Notes under the pieces: generated by a model
What the model was told of the DNA's origin: nothing
Seen by the model: only the letters and a program-made list of their open reading frames with translations
Databases searched by the model: none
DNA from: Parus major
Taxonomy: Eukaryota > Chordata > Aves > Passeriformes > Paridae
Assembly (NCBI RefSeq): GCF_001522545.3
Contig: NC_031799.1
Span: forward strand, 33,261,354 to 33,325,353
Direction: 5' to 3'
Length of the DNA: 64,000 nucleotides
Part shown: positions 60,560 through 64,000 of the stretch, piece by piece
Layout: every line of letters starts with the position of its first letter
Numbering within the stretch: the first letter of the stretch is position 1
Made by a program: the position numbers and the translations under genes

Positions 60560-61570
60560 CCCTTGAAAAAACACCTTCCCACCACCCCTCCCTCCTTGCC
60601 TGCTCTACCTCCTACCCCAGTGGCACAAGGAGACAGGGAATGGGGATTGTGGTCAGTTCATCACCCGAGGCTTCTCCCACTGCTCGGGGAGAGAAGTCGC
60701 TCCCCTGCTGCACAGTGGGGTCCCCCCCACAGGAGACAGTTCTCCATGGACTTCTCCAACATGGCTCTATCTGATCAGCAAACAGCTCCCTGCAAACTGC
60801 TGCAATGCGAGTCCATCCCACAGGCAGCAGTCCTCCCGAAACTGCTTCAGCCTGGGTCACTCTTCCATGGGGTGCAGTCCTCCAAGGACAGGATGCTCCA
60901 GCCTGGCAGCAGGGGCCCTCTCTCCACAGGCCTCCCACAGTGTCACAGCCTCCTTCAAGGTATCTGCCTGCTCCAGTGCAGGCCTCCTTTATGGGCTGTG
61001 AGTGGATCTCTGCATCCTTGCAGATTGTAAGTCTCTGTGGGCTGCAGGAGCACAGCTGCTTCAGCGTGGACTGCACCACGGGCTGCAGGGGAATCTCAGC
61101 TCTGGTGCCTGGGGCACCTCCTGTCCCTCCTTCTGCACTGACCTTGGTGTCTGCAGAATTGTTCTTCTCACATGTTTTCACTCCACACTTCACTGGCCAC
61201 AGTTACAACTACACAATTTTTTGTTTTGATTTCTTCTTAAATCTATTATCACAGAGGCATTATCACCAGCTCTAATTAGCCCAGCCAGTCAGTGGCGCAT
61301 CCATCTTTGGAGCCACCAGAGGTTGGCTCTGCTGGACACGGGTAAAGCTTCAGGCAGCTTCTCACAGAGCCCACCCCTTCTGCTACCAAAGCCCCAGGCC
61401 ATGCAAACCCAATACACAAGGGCACCAGCAAGGGCTTGCAAGCTGGATTCCAGGCCACAGTGGTGGCCACCCCTGGTACAGCCTGGTAGGAGGCAGGGGC
61501 AGCCAGGGCAGCTCCATCTGACTGGTGCTGGGGAGGTGCTGTCCACCACGGAAGCATTTTGAGGGCTTTC
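60560..61570. mobile_element. ERV-derived repeat, copy 2
   Basis: It shares with 41040-41970 the phrases CATGGGGTGCAGTCC, GCTCCAGCCTGG and TGACCTTGGTGTCTGCAGAA in the same order and orientation. It then continues further right with CCAATACACAAGG and a GC-rich end. The copies are diverged, so they are independent insertions or old. Frames of 155, 156 and 193 codons on both strands lie entirely inside it and are composition effects. The ERV-L-like assignment is from memory of songbird repeats. Confidence 0.5.
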
Positions 61571-64000
61571 TTTTGGCAGCAGAGTGGCTCTATAGGGTTG
61601 ATGCTCATTCGCTGCTGAAAAAAAATCTCCTGGGATGATGGCATATAAAAAGGAGTGATGCTGTCCTCCAAAAGGAATGATGTTGGTGTCTACTCATGAT
61701 GAGCGATGAGGCATGGCAAGGGGCAATGAACAGAAAATCCACTGCAAAGGTATACTTCTGACCTGAACTGTAATGCTCATTAATCCACACATTGGAGTGG
61801 CAATGCACTGCAGGGATGGAGCCAAGACACAGGGCTTATAAATCAATTATTACATGGATATTAAACTTCTGCTTTGGGAGATGTAGAATACAATTCAGAC
61901 AGTGGCTTGTAGCTTCTCTGGCCAGCAAACCAGACCTAACGCTAGGCCTTAGTACAAAATACCCTTCTCTAAATTCAAGAGTTTTTTCTGCATACAACTT
62001 TCATTTCAAAACACATGGGAGGTCTCTTTAGCTGTGTGATTTGTGGTGGTGTTTTTGTAATGTGGTGAATGTTAGAGAGTAACAGGTAGCAGCTTTTATT
62101 AGACTAGACAGGAGTAGGGACACTTCTAGACACATACGGTTTGAGAAAAGCTTTCATGCTTAAAATATTTAACACTTTGGTATGCTGCAAAGATATTAAG
62201 AGGAGAGGAAATACTAAATGACACTGTTGAAACATATGAACAACTGGACACAGGAACAAGAGAGCAGGTCATGGGGGAAAAAATCTACCTTTTTATTTGT
62301 AGAAAATGAACTTTCTTCTTCACTCCAGCTACTCTCTTGCAGACTGACTTCTGTATAGAAACTACTTACCCAGCATCAAAAAACTATTTGTGTATTGCTG
62401 CTGCCGTCTCTTAAAACAAGCTTTATGACTTTTCTGCTTATGATGTTAAGACCAAGACTCCCCAGTTTTTCAAAACATAAACGGATTTTAGCAGCATTTG
62501 GTTTCCCTGCATCATGAGGTAGGGAAAACACATTCTATCTGGGCTTGGTGCTTGAGTCAGGAATCTTTTTAAGGGGGTGCTTTATGTAGAAAGTTAATGG
62601 CAATTCTGAAAGGCTTCATGTGATGTGGAAAGAATTTCATTCTCTTCAAACAGGAAGCATCACCAGGCTAAAACATCCTTTTATGCACAGCTTTTGTTTC
62701 CAAATCCTTGCTGTAAAACCAATATGCAGATGTGTTTTTAAGAAAAGAAACCAGGTGTCTAAAAATTATTTTTCAATTTTCCTGTTAACTTTATGTCTCA
62801 TTTCCTCCATTATTAGCTTTTTTGGCTATGTGAATTCAAGCCTGTGTTGGCTAGTGGATTATGGTATTTTAAGCACTGGTAAATCACATCTCTGAAATGT
62901 ATGCTTAGCTGTAAGCACACACAGTTGTGCTATTCACCTCAGTTAAAGAGTAAATCCTGGGGTGCCTGGGGGCCATGGGTCTGATGTGGTGCTGCACTGG
63001 CCACCCTTCTCTCTAGCAGATGGAGTTATTTGCACTAAACAGGGAGTACTATTGGATGATGTTTGTGTTGTGTGACCATGACTGCTAGGGACAAAAGGAA
63101 GGCTGTGTGGAGGCAACAGGGGAAGAAGTCATCTTCACTGCAAGCAACTAAACAGGAAACAGCTGTGCCATCTTCACACCTCTCACACCCAGGAGATTTT
63201 ATAAATTCAGCAGAGACCTTGGCTTGCAAACAGGTCCTGCCTCACCAGAGCTGACTTGCTGGCATCATCTAACAGGGCAAGTCACACCGAAGCTCCTGGC
63301 TGCTTTAGGATGAGGAGAGCTGTACAGAGGGAGCAAGCATTGTGCCACAAGGGTCCACCAAGTAGATGCACAGCTGACAGGGGAGTTAGCTTTACAATTC
63401 CATCAGGTGAAAAATGACATTTGGAAATGCTTTTGGAGAAAAAAGATGATCCCAGCCAGCCTGTTCTGTGTATCCTTTTGCGTTTTGCTACCTTTCCTGT
63501 CTAGATCTCCCAAAATGTCACTTGGAGAAAATGTGACAGCCTTACCTTCCTTACTTGTCAGTTCCTGTGAGTCTCTGAGGAAACAGGTCATATTGGCTCT
63601 AGGTTGACCTGTGTACTTGTAGCCAGCCCCACAACTTTGTAGGAATATGCTCATTCAAGGGATTCATTATTTTCAAGCACTGATTTCAAACATTGAGGCT
63701 ACAATATTACCTAATCCCCTGGCTGAGGTAAACAGAAAGCTACTATCTCCTCTGCATAGGATAAAAATGCAAACCATTGTATTTCTGTATCACACCTTAA
63801 CCCTGTTTTTCATTAAAACCTTTCCACATGGAAGCAAATTATTTTTATGATGCAAAGGATGACTTTTTAGGCTATTATAATTTAGTAATCTGCATATTTA
63901 GGGACAATACAACCTGGCTTCTTAGGGTAACAATTTTTTACAATTTATTTTTTTTCCAGGGAGCAGTGTAAATAGCATCTCTCATGTTCAGTTAAAAAAA
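61571..64000. other. Right end of window, nothing recognised
   Basis: AT-rich noncoding DNA. The only structure seen is the 20-bp motif at 63034-63053 shared with 57100-57119. Short open frames on both strands have no recognisable content. Confidence 0.45.

Noticed and set aside
60612..61193. 193-codon frame on the - strand, with 155- and 156-codon + frames over the same bases
   Set aside because: All lie inside the GC-rich ERV-derived repeat. Long frames on both strands at once reflect stop-poor repeated composition, and none resembles a protein family.
1..64000. tRNA, rRNA, CRISPR, operon or phage features, and the microRNA known from FOCAD introns
   Set aside because: Nothing resembling them is visible. 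The known intronic microRNA of mammalian FOCAD lies, as I recall, in the 5' half of the gene, which is outside this window.

Overview
This is a vertebrate nuclear window, almost certainly from a bird: split genes with GT-AG introns, about 40% GC by eye, several CR1-type LINE fragments, and ERV-derived repeats of a kind I associate with songbirds. The order FOCAD then HACD4 matches the human 9p21 neighbourhood. In birds this block lies on the Z chromosome, so a Z origin is inferred from synteny, not seen directly. Layout: 1-7488 is FOCAD intron with an LTR-like repeat and an antisense CR1 piece. From 7489 to 35747 on the + strand, 23 consecutive coding exons encode the C-terminal 925 residues of focadhesin (FOCAD), ending in a TAG stop. 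All 23 join in one frame at canonical splice sites with no lesion. From 35748 to 43557 lies the interval between the two genes' 3' ends. It holds FOCAD poly(A) signals, three CR1 pieces (a 3' end, an EN+RT-bearing copy in + orientation, and a - strand copy placed after it), and an ERV-derived repeat. From 54850 down to 43558 on the - strand, six exons encode essentially all of HACD4, the 3-hydroxyacyl-CoA dehydratase 4 of very-long-chain fatty acid elongation. They include the family Tyr/Glu catalytic pair. The usual upstream first exon was not identified with confidence. From 54851 to 64000 lie a sense CR1 3' end, a T30 homopolymer, a (CCTAA)6 tract, a G-rich tract and a second ERV-derived repeat. 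No interferon gene was found there, although interferon genes flank HACD4 in mammals. The two genes are convergent (tail to tail) and functionally unrelated as far as is known: FOCAD is a large helical-repeat protein linked to focal adhesions and to the cytoplasmic SKI RNA-decay complex, and HACD4 is an ER membrane enzyme. I see no sign of a new multi-gene system. The points worth a second look are a perfect 16-bp hairpin in a FOCAD intron, a short exon-like segment at the left edge, the unresolved HACD4 5' end, and the repeat structures.
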